From Superficieibacter sp. 1612_C1 (lineage in GTDB: Bacteria; Pseudomonadota; Gammaproteobacteria; Enterobacterales; Enterobacteriaceae): a DNA stretch of 64,000 bases. Below, in pieces: positions 16,421-25,900 of this stretch. The notes below the pieces were generated by a model. That model saw only the letters and a program-made list of their open reading frames with translations. It did no database searches and was not told where the DNA came from. The DNA lies in NCBI RefSeq assembly GCF_015234305.1, contig NZ_JADGMI010000001.1:806001-870000 (forward strand), read 5' to 3'. Position numbers and translations under genes: made by a program. How positions within the stretch are numbered: position 1 is the first letter of the stretch; each line of letters begins with the position of its first letter.

Positions 16421-17248
16421 TCAGAGGTATTTCTCATTATATTTAAAACTTGAGTATATAAAAATAGCTATAAATACCAGAGCAAAAAGCAAGACAATCG
16501 TTGGAGCAGGCGCACTATCAATGAAATAAGAGAGGTAAACGCCGGTCGTTGACACCAGAGCCGATAAAGCTACAGCGATGAATATTGCGCTGCTAAATCG
16601 TTGCGTCAAAAGAACTGCAATGGCACCGGGCGCGATAAGCAAAGAGACGGATAAAATAATCCCCACGGACTTTAGCGTGGCGACCACGGTAAGCGAAACC
16701 ATGCACAGTAATCCGTAGTAAAGCCATCCCGTACGTAGTCCACTGACCCTGGCCTGCTGAATATCAAAACAGTAAAGCAGGAAATCACGCCATTTAATTC
16801 CGGTAATCAGTAAGATAAACAAGGCAATGGTGCCCGTCTGGAGTATGTCGGTGGCGTTTATACCAAGCATGTCGCCAAAGAGGATATGTTCAAGCGGAAC
16901 ATCCGGGCGGACTGAAACATACAAAATCAGTCCGGAGGCGAACATACCTGAAAAAATGATACCCAGCAGCGTATCCTGCTTTATGCGGCTGTTATCTTTA
17001 ATATATCCGGTAAGTAAAGCACAGGATAATCCGGCCACAAAAGCGCCGACACCTAATGGCAACCCTACAATCCAGGCCAGTACAACGCCGGGAAACACGG
17101 CATGGCTCATGGCATCTCCCATCAGAGCCCAACCCTTCAGCACGAGAAAAACAGAAAGCAGGGCGCAGGGAACAGAGACCAGCAGCGCGATTATCAGGGC
17201 ATAATTGATGAAGTCAAAGTGGAAAGGTTCAATGAGCACATTCAGCAT
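16421..17248 (-). CDS. Metal ABC transporter permease, SitD type
   Basis: Inner-membrane permease of the ABC-3 family (SitD/ZnuB/MntB), 275 residues, with seven to eight hydrophobic segments and the conserved WALMGDAMSHAVFPGV stretch. It overlaps the upstream permease gene by 7 bases. Together they form a heteromeric channel for divalent metal. The order binding protein, ATPase, SitC-like and SitD-like matches sitABCD of Salmonella and yfeABCD of Yersinia, which carry Mn, Fe and in some cases Zn. Confidence 0.9.
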   Translation of the reverse strand: MLNVLIEPFHFDFINYALIIALLVSVPCALLSVFLVLKGWALMGDAMSHAVFPGVVLAWIVGLPLGVGAFVAGLSCALLTGYIKDNSRIKQDTLLGIIFSGMFASGLILYVSVRPDVPLEHILFGDMLGINATDILQTGTIALFILLITGIKWRDFLLYCFDIQQARVSGLRTGWLYYGLLCMVSLTVVATLKSVGIILSVSLLIAPGAIAVLLTQRFSSAIFIAVALSALVSTTGVYLSYFIDSAPAPTIVLLFALVFIAIFIYSSFKYNEKYL

Positions 17249-18102
17249 TTACGCGGTCCTTTTGCCTGAGAAACCGATCGGCGGTTCGCCAGTAAGCCAT
17301 GTACCGGGGCGAAAATGAACACCAGTAAAAAAATGAGGGTCTGAGCGACCACGATAATGCCACCCGTTGCGCCATCAAGGTAATAACTTGCCCACGCACC
17401 CAAAAAGCTGGTGACACTGCCTATGGTTACCGCAATACAGACCAGGCGGGGGAAGCGATCGGTCAGCAGCCAGGCGGTTGCGCCAGGCGTTACCACAAGG
17501 CAGATCACCATGAACGCGCCTACGGTCTGTAATGCCGCAACGGTGGAGAGGGTTAACAGAAAGAAAAATAATATCTTAAGCCTTTCCGGATGTAATCCTA
17601 CCGCCCGCGCATGATTTTCATCGAAAAAGGTCAGTAATAAATCTCTCCATTTTAACAACAACGTAATAACCGAAATAATGCCAATGACGGTAAGCTGAAG
17701 AATATCTTCTGGCGGAACCGCCAGGATATTTCCCAGAATGATTGATTGTATATTTACTGAAACAGGATTCAGCGAGACGATAAATAATCCAAGCGCGAAG
17801 AAGGATGAAAAGATCAAACCAATGATGACATCTTCTTTTAGACGGGTACGTTGATTAAGAAGGAACATGCTGCCTGCTGCCAGCCCGCCAGAAACAAACG
17901 CACCCACCGAGAAGGGCAGTCCCAGCATAAAAGCGCCAGCTACTCCGGGTACGATAGAGTGGGACAGCGCGTCGCCAATTAGTGACCAACCCTTCAACAT
18001 CAGATAACAGGATAAAAAAGCACATATGCCCCCGACCATTGCTGAAATCCACATGGCATTGAGCATGTATTGATACCCAAAAGGCTCCAGAAGCCAGCTC
18101 AT
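17242..18102 (-). CDS. Metal ABC transporter permease, SitC type
   Basis: Second ABC-3 membrane subunit, 286 residues, starting MSWLLEPFGYQYMLNAMW. It has the family stretch WSLIGDALSHSIVPGVAG and about eight hydrophobic segments, with a basic tail after the last one. Its start overlaps the ATPase stop by four bases (ATGA), and its end overlaps the next permease, indicating tight coupling in the operon. Confidence 0.9.
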   Translation of the reverse strand: MSWLLEPFGYQYMLNAMWISAMVGGICAFLSCYLMLKGWSLIGDALSHSIVPGVAGAFMLGLPFSVGAFVSGGLAAGSMFLLNQRTRLKEDVIIGLIFSSFFALGLFIVSLNPVSVNIQSIILGNILAVPPEDILQLTVIGIISVITLLLKWRDLLLTFFDENHARAVGLHPERLKILFFFLLTLSTVAALQTVGAFMVICLVVTPGATAWLLTDRFPRLVCIAVTIGSVTSFLGAWASYYLDGATGGIIVVAQTLIFLLVFIFAPVHGLLANRRSVSQAKGPRKC

Positions 18103-18920
18103 GATGACCTGCCTTTATCTTTATATTCAGCGGAAGGTTTATAATTTGGCTGTGTTGATCCTCCCTTGTCTGGCAATATATCTGACTCACTCTCTCTGTT
18201 TGCACTAAACGTCTTTTTTATATTTTCCGGCGTAAATGTCGTGGCGACAGGTCCGCTTGCCAGCACGGTGCCCTTCACCAGAACGGTATAATCACAATAT
18301 TCGGATACGGAGGTAAGGTTATGCGTTGAAACCAACAAAGTGCTGCCTTCTTCTTTCAGTTCACCAAGCAGCGTGATGATTTTCTTTTCTGTATTGACAT
18401 CCACACCAGTGAAAGGCTCATCAAGAAGGATTACTTTGCCCCGTTGTGCAATAGAACGCGCGAGAAACACCCGCTTCTTTTGCCCGCCGGATAATTCACC
18501 AATCTGCCGGTGACGGTAAGGAAGCATATCTACGCGCTCAAGCGCATCATTAATGATCCTGCGATCTTCTTTACCCGCTCTACGCAGCATACCCATATGA
18601 CCATACCGGCCCATCATGACGACATCTTCCACCAGTACCGGAAACGACCAGTCAATTTCCTCGGACTGAGGGACATAGGCAATGATATTGCGGCGAAGCG
18701 CCTGAGCAGGAGGCATTCCCAGAAGTGAAATCGTTCCGCATGAAGGGGATACGAATCCCATCATTGCCCTGAATAATGTCGATTTCCCGGAACCATTTAC
18801 CCCCAGCAGGGCCGCGATCGACCCTTTGGGTACGCTGAATGAGGCATTTTGTAATGCCTTATGGCCATTACGATAAACAACGGTTAAGTCCGCTACTGTG
18901 ATGCCTGCCGCCTGGCTCAT
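18099..18920 (-). CDS. Metal ABC transporter ATPase, SitB type
   Basis: ATP-binding subunit of the Sit-like importer, 273 residues. Walker A is GVNGSGKST, the signature LSGGQKKR, and Walker B VILLDEPFTGVD; the switch histidine is in LLVSTHNLTS. The C-terminal about 40 residues after FTPENIKKTFS are polar and variable, as in other SitB proteins. It begins 3 bases after the binding-protein gene. Confidence 0.9.
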   Translation of the reverse strand: MSQAAGITVADLTVVYRNGHKALQNASFSVPKGSIAALLGVNGSGKSTLFRAMMGFVSPSCGTISLLGMPPAQALRRNIIAYVPQSEEIDWSFPVLVEDVVMMGRYGHMGMLRRAGKEDRRIINDALERVDMLPYRHRQIGELSGGQKKRVFLARSIAQRGKVILLDEPFTGVDVNTEKKIITLLGELKEEGSTLLVSTHNLTSVSEYCDYTVLVKGTVLASGPVATTFTPENIKKTFSANRESESDILPDKGGSTQPNYKPSAEYKDKGRSS

Positions 18921-18923
18921 CTT

Positions 18924-19838
18924 TTACTCCTTCATTCCGCTGTGCAAACCCTGAACCACTGTCCGGGTAGTGACGTTCAGCAGATCAAGGTAGGTGGGAA
19001 CGGGGCCATTTGCTGCGCTCAGGGAATCCACATAAAGTACGCCCCCATAATGCGCACCTGTTTCGCGTGCGACCTGACGGGCTGGTTTATTGGAAACGGT
19101 ACTTTCGCTGAATACCGCCGGAATTTTATTCTGCCGGACTTTATCGATTACGTTACGAACCTGCTGCGGGGTTCCCTGTTGATCGGCATTAATCGGCCAC
19201 AGATAGAGTTCTTTCAGTCCCAGATCGCGTGCCAGATAAGAAAATGCGCCTTCACTCGATACCAGCCAGCGCTGTTCGGCAGGGAGGGTTTCTATCTGTT
19301 TACGCAGCGGTTCAAGCGTCTGACGAATTTTTTGTTTATAAGCATCGGCATTGGCTTTGTAAGTTTCCGCGTTTGCCGGATCGTATTTCACCAGCGCATC
19401 ACGAATATTATCTACATAAATCAGTGCATTATCTGGCGACATCCAGGCATGAGGATTCGGTTTTCCATCATACGGTCCCTCGGTAATGCTTATTGGAGTG
19501 ATGCCCGTAGTGACTACCACATCCGGTACGTTTTTCAGTCGTTGATAAAATTTCTGAAACCAGAGTTCGAGGTTGAAGCCATTCGAAAGGATGAGCTGCG
19601 CCCCCTGGGCTCGCTTTATATCGCCGGTTGTAGGCTGGTATTCATGGATTTCTGCGCCAGGCCTGGTGATCGAACTTACTTCTGCGGCGTCTCCTGCCAC
19701 GTTCTGTGCCATGTCAGCAATTACCGTGAAGGTTGTGATGACCTTAAACTTTTCAGCAGCGTAAGCGCCCTGGATAGCTGTCAGTCCTGTGATGAGCGTG
19801 CTTAACAGGATTATCTTTACCGTGTTGAGTTGAAGCAT
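18924..19838 (-). CDS. Periplasmic metal-binding protein, SitA type
   Basis: Cluster A-I metal-binding protein of 304 residues with a signal peptide (about residues 1-27, ending GAYAAEK). The four metal ligands expected in this family are visible: His in EIHEYQ, His in PNPHAWMS, Glu in SSEGAFSYLA and Asp in YVDSLSAA. It lacks the His-rich loop typical of ZnuA, and the body closely resembles Salmonella SitA (VITTFTVIADMAQNVAGD). SitA proteins bind Mn and Fe; a Zur-like operator upstream suggests zinc responsiveness or zinc uptake here. First gene of the five-gene operon sitABCD-DUF1460. Confidence 0.9.
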   Translation of the reverse strand: MLQLNTVKIILLSTLITGLTAIQGAYAAEKFKVITTFTVIADMAQNVAGDAAEVSSITRPGAEIHEYQPTTGDIKRAQGAQLILSNGFNLELWFQKFYQRLKNVPDVVVTTGITPISITEGPYDGKPNPHAWMSPDNALIYVDNIRDALVKYDPANAETYKANADAYKQKIRQTLEPLRKQIETLPAEQRWLVSSEGAFSYLARDLGLKELYLWPINADQQGTPQQVRNVIDKVRQNKIPAVFSESTVSNKPARQVARETGAHYGGVLYVDSLSAANGPVPTYLDLLNVTTRTVVQGLHSGMKE

Positions 19839-19875
19839 GGTTATCTCCTGATGAAATCACTGTTTGTCAATGCTA

Positions 19876-19895
19876 CGTAATGTTATAACATAACT
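19876..19895. promoter_or_regulatory. Zur-like operator 5
   Basis: CGTAATG-TTATAA-CATAACT, 37 bases upstream of the minus-strand sit-type operon. It shares the divergent interval 19839-20096 with the TGCAAC-type sites of thrS2. Confidence 0.72.
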
Positions 19896-20015
19896 TTATC
19901 TGTAAAACATAGCACAGGCTATATTTAAATGAGAGGAATTATCTTTATCATTTAAGGCCTGATGCCGCAATTTTTTATGGCTTACGCAGGGATTGATATT
20001 TCAGACATGCGACTT

Positions 20016-20038
20016 TTAATGCAACAAGGTTGCGTTAA
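20016..20038. promoter_or_regulatory. TGCAAC-type operator 2
   Basis: TTAATGCAAC-AAG-GTTGCGTTAA, a 10-3-10 palindrome with one mismatch, upstream of thrS2. It is the clearest copy of the second motif family. Confidence 0.75.
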
Positions 20039-20046
20039 TTTGTGGG

Positions 20047-20070
20047 TTAATGCAACATAGTTGCTGTTAA
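20047..20070. promoter_or_regulatory. TGCAAC-type operator 3
   Basis: TTAATGCAAC-ATA-GTTGCTGTTAA; the right half has one extra base. It sits 31 bases after the start of operator 2, about three helical turns, and 26 bases before the thrS2 start. Confidence 0.65.
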
Positions 20071-20096
20071 TCACTGAGCTGTGTCGGGATACGAAA

Positions 20097-22049
20097 ATGT
20101 CAGAAGCACTTATAACAGAGTCAGAACCTCTCACCTTTACTCTTCCTGATGGCTCTCTGAAGCTCGTCAGAAAAGGGACCACCTTGCAGAACGTCGCGGA
20201 AAGTATCGGTTCTTCCGTCGCGAAAAACGCCGTGTATGCTGAAATCGATGGCCAATACATCGATCTGATCGAGGCAGTGCAGAAAAGTGGCACGCTCAAT
20301 ATCATTACGCTTTTTGACGAAGAAGCGTTGGACCCGATTCGCCGTGGCTGCCTTCTCCTTCTTGCTGCGTCTGTAAATCAGCTGTTTCCCTCTGCCAGGG
20401 GGGTTGAAGGGCATCTGACAGAAGAGGGGTTTTATTACGATTTCGCGACGGATAAGCCTTTCACTAGCAGCGATCTGCTGAAAATTGAGCAGCACATGAC
20501 CAAATTGATCGCCGAAAACCCGCCGGTTTTTAAAGAGCAGGTTACGCGAGCGCAGGCAATTGACTGTTTTGAGCGGCAGGGAGAGAAATTCAAATCAACG
20601 AGGCTGATGGAAATACCGGCAGATGAGTCGGTGACATTATGCCATCTCAGGCATTTTACGGACGACTTTAATGGCCCACTGATTCCGGATCTTCGTTTTC
20701 TGAAAAATATGAAGTTGCTTAACGTATCCGGTGCGTACTGGCAGGGGGAAGCCAGCAACGTACAGCTACAGCGGATTTATGGCACGGCATGGGCCAGCAA
20801 AAAACAGCTTGATGGCTGGCTTGAGAAAACAGCCGAAGCGGAGAAACGCGACCATCGTAAGCTGGGGCGGGAGCTGGATTTGTTTCATTTTCAGGACAAT
20901 GCGCCTGGCGCGGTTTTCTGGCATCCCAGGGGGTGGACAATCTTTCAGTCGCTTATTGCCTATATGCGTAATCGCCATGAGGTGGCGGGTTACGTTGAGG
21001 TCAATACGCCTGATGTCATGGACCGCAGCCTGTGGGAAATTTCCGGTCACTGGGACAACTATCGCGATCATATGTTTACAACGCAAACGGAGGATGGTCG
21101 ACGTTTTGCTCTCAAGCCAATGAACTGTCCGGGGGCGGTATCGCTGTTTAAATACGGGCTCAAGAGCTACCGCGATTTACCCGTTCGCCTGTCTGAATTT
21201 GGTAAAGTCCATCGTTATGAACCCTCTGGATCGCTGCATGGTTTATTACGGGTCCGCCATTTTACTCAGGATGACGCGCATATCTTTTGCACGCTGGAAC
21301 AGGTAGAGGGGGAGTGTAAAAGTATCCTTCAACTGGTGCTTGATATTTATAAGCAGTTTGGATTTGAAGAGGTCGCAATCAAGTTATCCACCCGTCCTGA
21401 AAAGCGCATGGGAAGCGACGCCGACTGGGATCGGCTGGAAAATGCGCTTTCAGCCTCTCTGGAAGCGCAGGGATTACAATGGTCGGTAAATCCCGGTGAA
21501 GGTGCCTTCTATGGCCCTAAACTGGAGTTTGTGTTGCGCGACGCGATTGGCCGTGACTGGCAGTGCGGAACGCTACAGGTGGATATGAATCTGCCTGAGC
21601 GATTTGATATTGGCTACATTGCCGAGGATGGCTCGACAAAACGCCCGGTGATGTTGCACAGAGCGCTCTTCGGCTCTCTTGAGCGTTTTACCGGTATTCT
21701 TCTTGAACATTACGCCGGTAAACTGCCCGCCTGGCTGTCGCCGGTTCAGGCCGTGGTCATGACGATTACCGACAAGCAGCACCAGTATGCGGAGCAGGTT
21801 TTGAAGGCGCTTCGCAAAAAAGGGCTGCGTTGTGAGGCCGACCTCCGCAATGAAAAAATTGGATTTAAAATCCGTGAACAGACTCTGGCCCGCATTCCTT
21901 TCCTGCTGATCGTTGGCGATGCGGAGGAGAATGCGGCGCGTGTCACCGTACGCGATCGTACCGGGAAGTGCATGGGAACGCTGTTACTCAATGAGGCGGC
22001 AGACGCTATCAAAATATGTTGCCAGCCACCGGAGGTTCACCTTGATTAA
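20097..22049 (+). CDS. thrS2: Threonyl-tRNA synthetase paralogue, editing site lost (ThrS2)
   Basis: Class II aminoacyl-tRNA synthetase of 650 residues with TGS, editing (N2), catalytic and anticodon domains in the usual order. The three catalytic zinc ligands of E. coli ThrRS are kept: Cys in KPMNCPGAV, His in DDAHIFC, His in VMLHRALFGS. The four editing residues are not: the HxxxH (E. coli His73/His77) becomes Leu/Ala in CLLLLAASVNQLFP, and CxxxH (Cys182/His186) becomes Phe/Leu in DDFNGPLIPDLRF. It should charge tRNA-Thr but not clear Ser-tRNA-Thr. ATG 20097 is chosen by homology and weak GGGA. First gene of thrS2-M14-pyrC2-hemB2, behind two TGCAAC-type sites. Confidence 0.92.
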   Translation: MSEALITESEPLTFTLPDGSLKLVRKGTTLQNVAESIGSSVAKNAVYAEIDGQYIDLIEAVQKSGTLNIITLFDEEALDPIRRGCLLLLAASVNQLFPSARGVEGHLTEEGFYYDFATDKPFTSSDLLKIEQHMTKLIAENPPVFKEQVTRAQAIDCFERQGEKFKSTRLMEIPADESVTLCHLRHFTDDFNGPLIPDLRFLKNMKLLNVSGAYWQGEASNVQLQRIYGTAWASKKQLDGWLEKTAEAEKRDHRKLGRELDLFHFQDNAPGAVFWHPRGWTIFQSLIAYMRNRHEVAGYVEVNTPDVMDRSLWEISGHWDNYRDHMFTTQTEDGRRFALKPMNCPGAVSLFKYGLKSYRDLPVRLSEFGKVHRYEPSGSLHGLLRVRHFTQDDAHIFCTLEQVEGECKSILQLVLDIYKQFGFEEVAIKLSTRPEKRMGSDADWDRLENALSASLEAQGLQWSVNPGEGAFYGPKLEFVLRDAIGRDWQCGTLQVDMNLPERFDIGYIAEDGSTKRPVMLHRALFGSLERFTGILLEHYAGKLPAWLSPVQAVVMTITDKQHQYAEQVLKALRKKGLRCEADLRNEKIGFKIREQTLARIPFLLIVGDAEENAARVTVRDRTGKCMGTLLLNEAADAIKICCQPPEVHLD

Positions 22050-22893
22050 GCAAAGCGGAAGCGATATCCCCCGGCGCGAGAACGGTCGTCACGTCTGGCC
22101 AGTGAAGAAGGATGATACCCAAAGCAACGATATCGCGTTTTATGAAACAGCCTTCAGAGAACAATCCAGGCGATGGGGGCTTTACGAGATTGTTTTGGGA
22201 AGCGTTGTTGACGGCACAATATCATTGTATCAGTCCGTCAATCAGGGTGCCGACGTTCCGCACATTCTGATTGCGGCAGGGTTTCATGGAGAAGAACCCG
22301 CGGGATGCTGGGGGATGCTGGATTTTCTGCGCGAGGGCTCCCCTGAATTGTTTGATAACGTGGCCGTGAGTTTTTTACCGCTTGTGAACCTGTCTGGCCT
22401 GAGTGCTGGCTGTCGGCTTAACAGTATTGGACAGAACCCAAATCGCGGCTTTACCAATGGGGCAGAGGTCGAGCCTTCTGTTGAAGGAAAAGTACTGCTT
22501 AATTATGAAGCGCTTCTGAAAAACGCAGCCAGACACGGTGTGCTCTGTTGTCATGAGGATATTCTTCGCCAGCAGGCGTATCTCTACACCTTTGAACATA
22601 CTGCCCGTCCAGGCCATTTTAGCGTGGCATTACGTGATGAATTTGAACGTTTTTTCCCGGTCATGGAAAAAGAGCGGGTTGATGGCTGTGAATGTGAGGA
22701 TGGCATCATCTTTAACCATTTTGATTCGTCATTTGAATCCTGGTTGTTTTCTTCAGGTTCCGACGTCGCAGCGTGCACTGAAACGCCGGGGTTGCAACCC
22801 TTTGCAAAGCGAACAGAGGCAAACCGTTATTTAATCGGCGCGTTTATCTCATCCATACTGGAGCGCAACAGTATCGGGGGCGGGATGTCATGA
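22042..22893 (+). CDS. M14-family metallocarboxypeptidase (MpaA-like)
   Basis: Zinc carboxypeptidase fold, 283 residues, resembling murein peptide amidase MpaA and succinylglutamate desuccinylases. Metal ligands are His82 and Glu85 (FHGEEPAG) and His171 (CCHEDI); Asn134-Arg135 in QNPNRGF would bind the substrate carboxylate. No signal peptide, so cytoplasmic. The start is a TTG at 22042, fixed by a GGAGG 6 bases upstream; it overlaps the thrS2 stop. It ends over the ATG of pyrC2 (ATGA). A zinc enzyme inside a zinc-sparing operon is unusual; it could release peptides from murein or metal-binding conjugates. Confidence 0.75.
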   Translation: MIKQSGSDIPRRENGRHVWPVKKDDTQSNDIAFYETAFREQSRRWGLYEIVLGSVVDGTISLYQSVNQGADVPHILIAAGFHGEEPAGCWGMLDFLREGSPELFDNVAVSFLPLVNLSGLSAGCRLNSIGQNPNRGFTNGAEVEPSVEGKVLLNYEALLKNAARHGVLCCHEDILRQQAYLYTFEHTARPGHFSVALRDEFERFFPVMEKERVDGCECEDGIIFNHFDSSFESWLFSSGSDVAACTETPGLQPFAKRTEANRYLIGAFISSILERNSIGGGMS

Positions 22894-24236
22894 AGCCTTT
22901 ATTACTGACCAATGCATTAATAATCAGTGAGGACATGCGCTATCAGGCCGACATCCTTATTGATAAGGGACGGATCCAGAAAATTGCCTCGCTTATTCCC
23001 TCCCGACCGGAATGGCAGGTTATTGATGTGCGAGGAAAATGGGTGATCCCCGGTATGATTGACGATCAGGTTCATTTCCGCGAACCCGGTCTGACGCATA
23101 AGGGAAGTATTGCCACTGAATCCGCCGCCGCAGTAATGGGAGGCATTACCAGTTTTATGGAAATGCCGAACGTTACGCCACCCACGACAACCCGTCAGGC
23201 GCTGCGTGAGAAATTTCAGCGTGCCTCGCGTTCTTCGCTGGCGAACTACAGTTTTTACTTCGGCGCGACGAACGATAACCTTGACGAACTGAAAGCGCTT
23301 ACGGCTTCGCAAGCCTGCGGGGTGAAGGTCTTTATGGGGGCTTCTACCGGGAATATGCTGGTGGACGATGAACAGGTGCTGGAAAGTATTTTCGCTAATG
23401 CCCCGTGTCTTGTGGCAACACATTGCGAGCATACCCCGACAATAAAGCAAAATGAGGCGATATGGCGGGCTCGTTTTGGGGATGCTATTCCTCCCGGCGA
23501 GCATGCCGCTATTCGTTCTGTGGACGCCTGCCTGACATCCTCCCGCCAGGCCGTCTCTCTGGCGAAAAAACATCGTACCCGATTACATGTTCTGCACATT
23601 ACCACAGCAGATGAACTTGTACTCTTTGATGCAGCCACCACGCTGGAGGCGCTGCGCCAGAAAACCATTACGGCTGAAGCCTGCGTTCATCACCTGTTTT
23701 TTAATCATGACGATTATGAAACGCTGGGACATAAGCTCAAATGTAATCCATCCGTAAAGACCTCGTTTCATCAGGAAGCCCTCTGGAAAGGCGTTAATGA
23801 AGGCATTATCGACGTTATCGCAACTGACCATGCGCCGCATTTACTGGAGGAAAAGCAGAATGACTATTTTGCTGCGCCTTCCGGCTTACCGCTGGTGCAG
23901 CATGCTCTTCCTGCACTGCTGGATATGTGCAGCAGGGGGATTTTTACCCCGGAAATGGTGGTGAGAAAGACCAGCCATGCTGTAGCCGAGCGCTTCCAGC
24001 TCAAAGATCGCGGCTATATCAGGGAGGGCTATTGGGCGGACCTGGTGGTTATCGATCCGTTCAGTCATCAACAGATAATCCGGGAAGATGTGGCATACAA
24101 ATGCGGATGGTCCCCCTTTGAAGGCCGGATTTTGTCAGGCGGTGCGGTGGATATGACGCTGGTAAACGGCCACGTTGTCTGGAATGGGCGCGCCATACAG
24201 CAGAAGTACGGCCTGCCACTGGAATTCTGTCGCTAG
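22890..24236 (+). CDS. pyrC2: Dihydroorotase paralogue with altered metal motif (PyrC2)
   Basis: Amidohydrolase of 448 residues, class I / long dihydroorotase type, distinct from the 348-residue housekeeping PyrC at 60294. It would cyclise carbamoyl-aspartate in pyrimidine synthesis. The N-terminal metal motif, normally HxH, reads DDQVHFREPG: Gln60 replaces the first His while His62 remains. The probable carbamylated lysine is in GVKVFMGASTGNM. Later ligands are in VATHCEH, LHVLHITTADE and ATDHAPH. The DDQVHFREPG pattern resembles Bacteroidetes-type dihydroorotases as I remember them. It is coupled to the M14 gene by a four-base overlap. Confidence 0.85.
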   Translation: MKPLLLTNALIISEDMRYQADILIDKGRIQKIASLIPSRPEWQVIDVRGKWVIPGMIDDQVHFREPGLTHKGSIATESAAAVMGGITSFMEMPNVTPPTTTRQALREKFQRASRSSLANYSFYFGATNDNLDELKALTASQACGVKVFMGASTGNMLVDDEQVLESIFANAPCLVATHCEHTPTIKQNEAIWRARFGDAIPPGEHAAIRSVDACLTSSRQAVSLAKKHRTRLHVLHITTADELVLFDAATTLEALRQKTITAEACVHHLFFNHDDYETLGHKLKCNPSVKTSFHQEALWKGVNEGIIDVIATDHAPHLLEEKQNDYFAAPSGLPLVQHALPALLDMCSRGIFTPEMVVRKTSHAVAERFQLKDRGYIREGYWADLVVIDPFSHQQIIREDVAYKCGWSPFEGRILSGGAVDMTLVNGHVVWNGRAIQQKYGLPLEFCR

Positions 24237-24263
24237 CCACGTATTTATTTTGCTCAGGCTTAA

Positions 24264-25319
<1,056 letters not shown>

Positions 25320-25391
25320 TTTCTTGTTCACTCGTTTTCCTGGCGGCTCAGCAGAATAACCGCAGAGAACAACGGTCATCACCCGCGAAAA

Positions 25392-25411
25392 TGTTATGTT
25401 ATTATATAGCG
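25392..25411. promoter_or_regulatory. Zur-like operator 6 (degenerate)
   Basis: TGTTATG-TTATTA-TATAGCG; left half perfect, right half weak. It lies 89 bases before the small secreted Cys-rich protein. Confidence 0.5.
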
Positions 25412-25500
25412 TTAGGGCGTATGATTTACATACAGTCATGTGAATTACTGTTATCGTTTTGTTTCCGCCGCTGCGAAAGACGATCCAGAAAGAGGTTGAT

Positions 25501-25755
25501 ATGAAAATCAGTAAGATAATTGCCCTGACGCTAACAATGGCTTCAATACACGCTCTGGCATTTCAGGCAAAGGACAGGGCGGGCGCAGAGCTTTCCGGCC
25601 AGCAGTTACGCACGGCGGAAGATAACATTCTCAGTAATTTTTACAGCCAACACGGTATTCAGTCTCAGGCAACGACGTTGGGAACGTGCGCCGCCGTGCC
25701 GGTACCCGGCTGCCAGTGCCCGTTCTGCTCAATGCTGCGTAGCCAAAAGGCCTGA
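25501..25755 (+). CDS. Small secreted Cys-rich protein
   Basis: An 84-residue protein with signal peptide (MKISKIIALTLTMASIHALA, then FQAKD). The mature part is polar and ends in a cysteine cluster C-x8-C-x-C-x2-C (GTCAAVPVPGCQCPFCSML). The CPFC could be redox-active or bind metal. ATG 25501 follows AAAGAGG by 6 bases. It is preceded by a degenerate Zur-like site and closes the island. I do not recognise the family; a periplasmic zinc-binding or zinc-scavenging role is a guess from context. Confidence 0.7.
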   Translation: MKISKIIALTLTMASIHALAFQAKDRAGAELSGQQLRTAEDNILSNFYSQHGIQSQATTLGTCAAVPVPGCQCPFCSMLRSQKA

Positions 25756-25900
25756 GCCGATTATCGGGTGCTTTGCTGAGTACGGTACCTGCTTGTGGGT
25801 AAGATGGAAGGCTCCGCCGCGTTCAATGAGACTTATACCGATTTGATCAAGCTTCATGCGGCATATTTTTGACGGTTTACCCATGCGTTGGCGAGGCTAT

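Noticed and set aside
18942..19805. 287-codon plus-strand frame opposite the SitA-type gene
   Set aside because: Antisense shadow; the minus-strand protein has complete family motifs and signal peptide.
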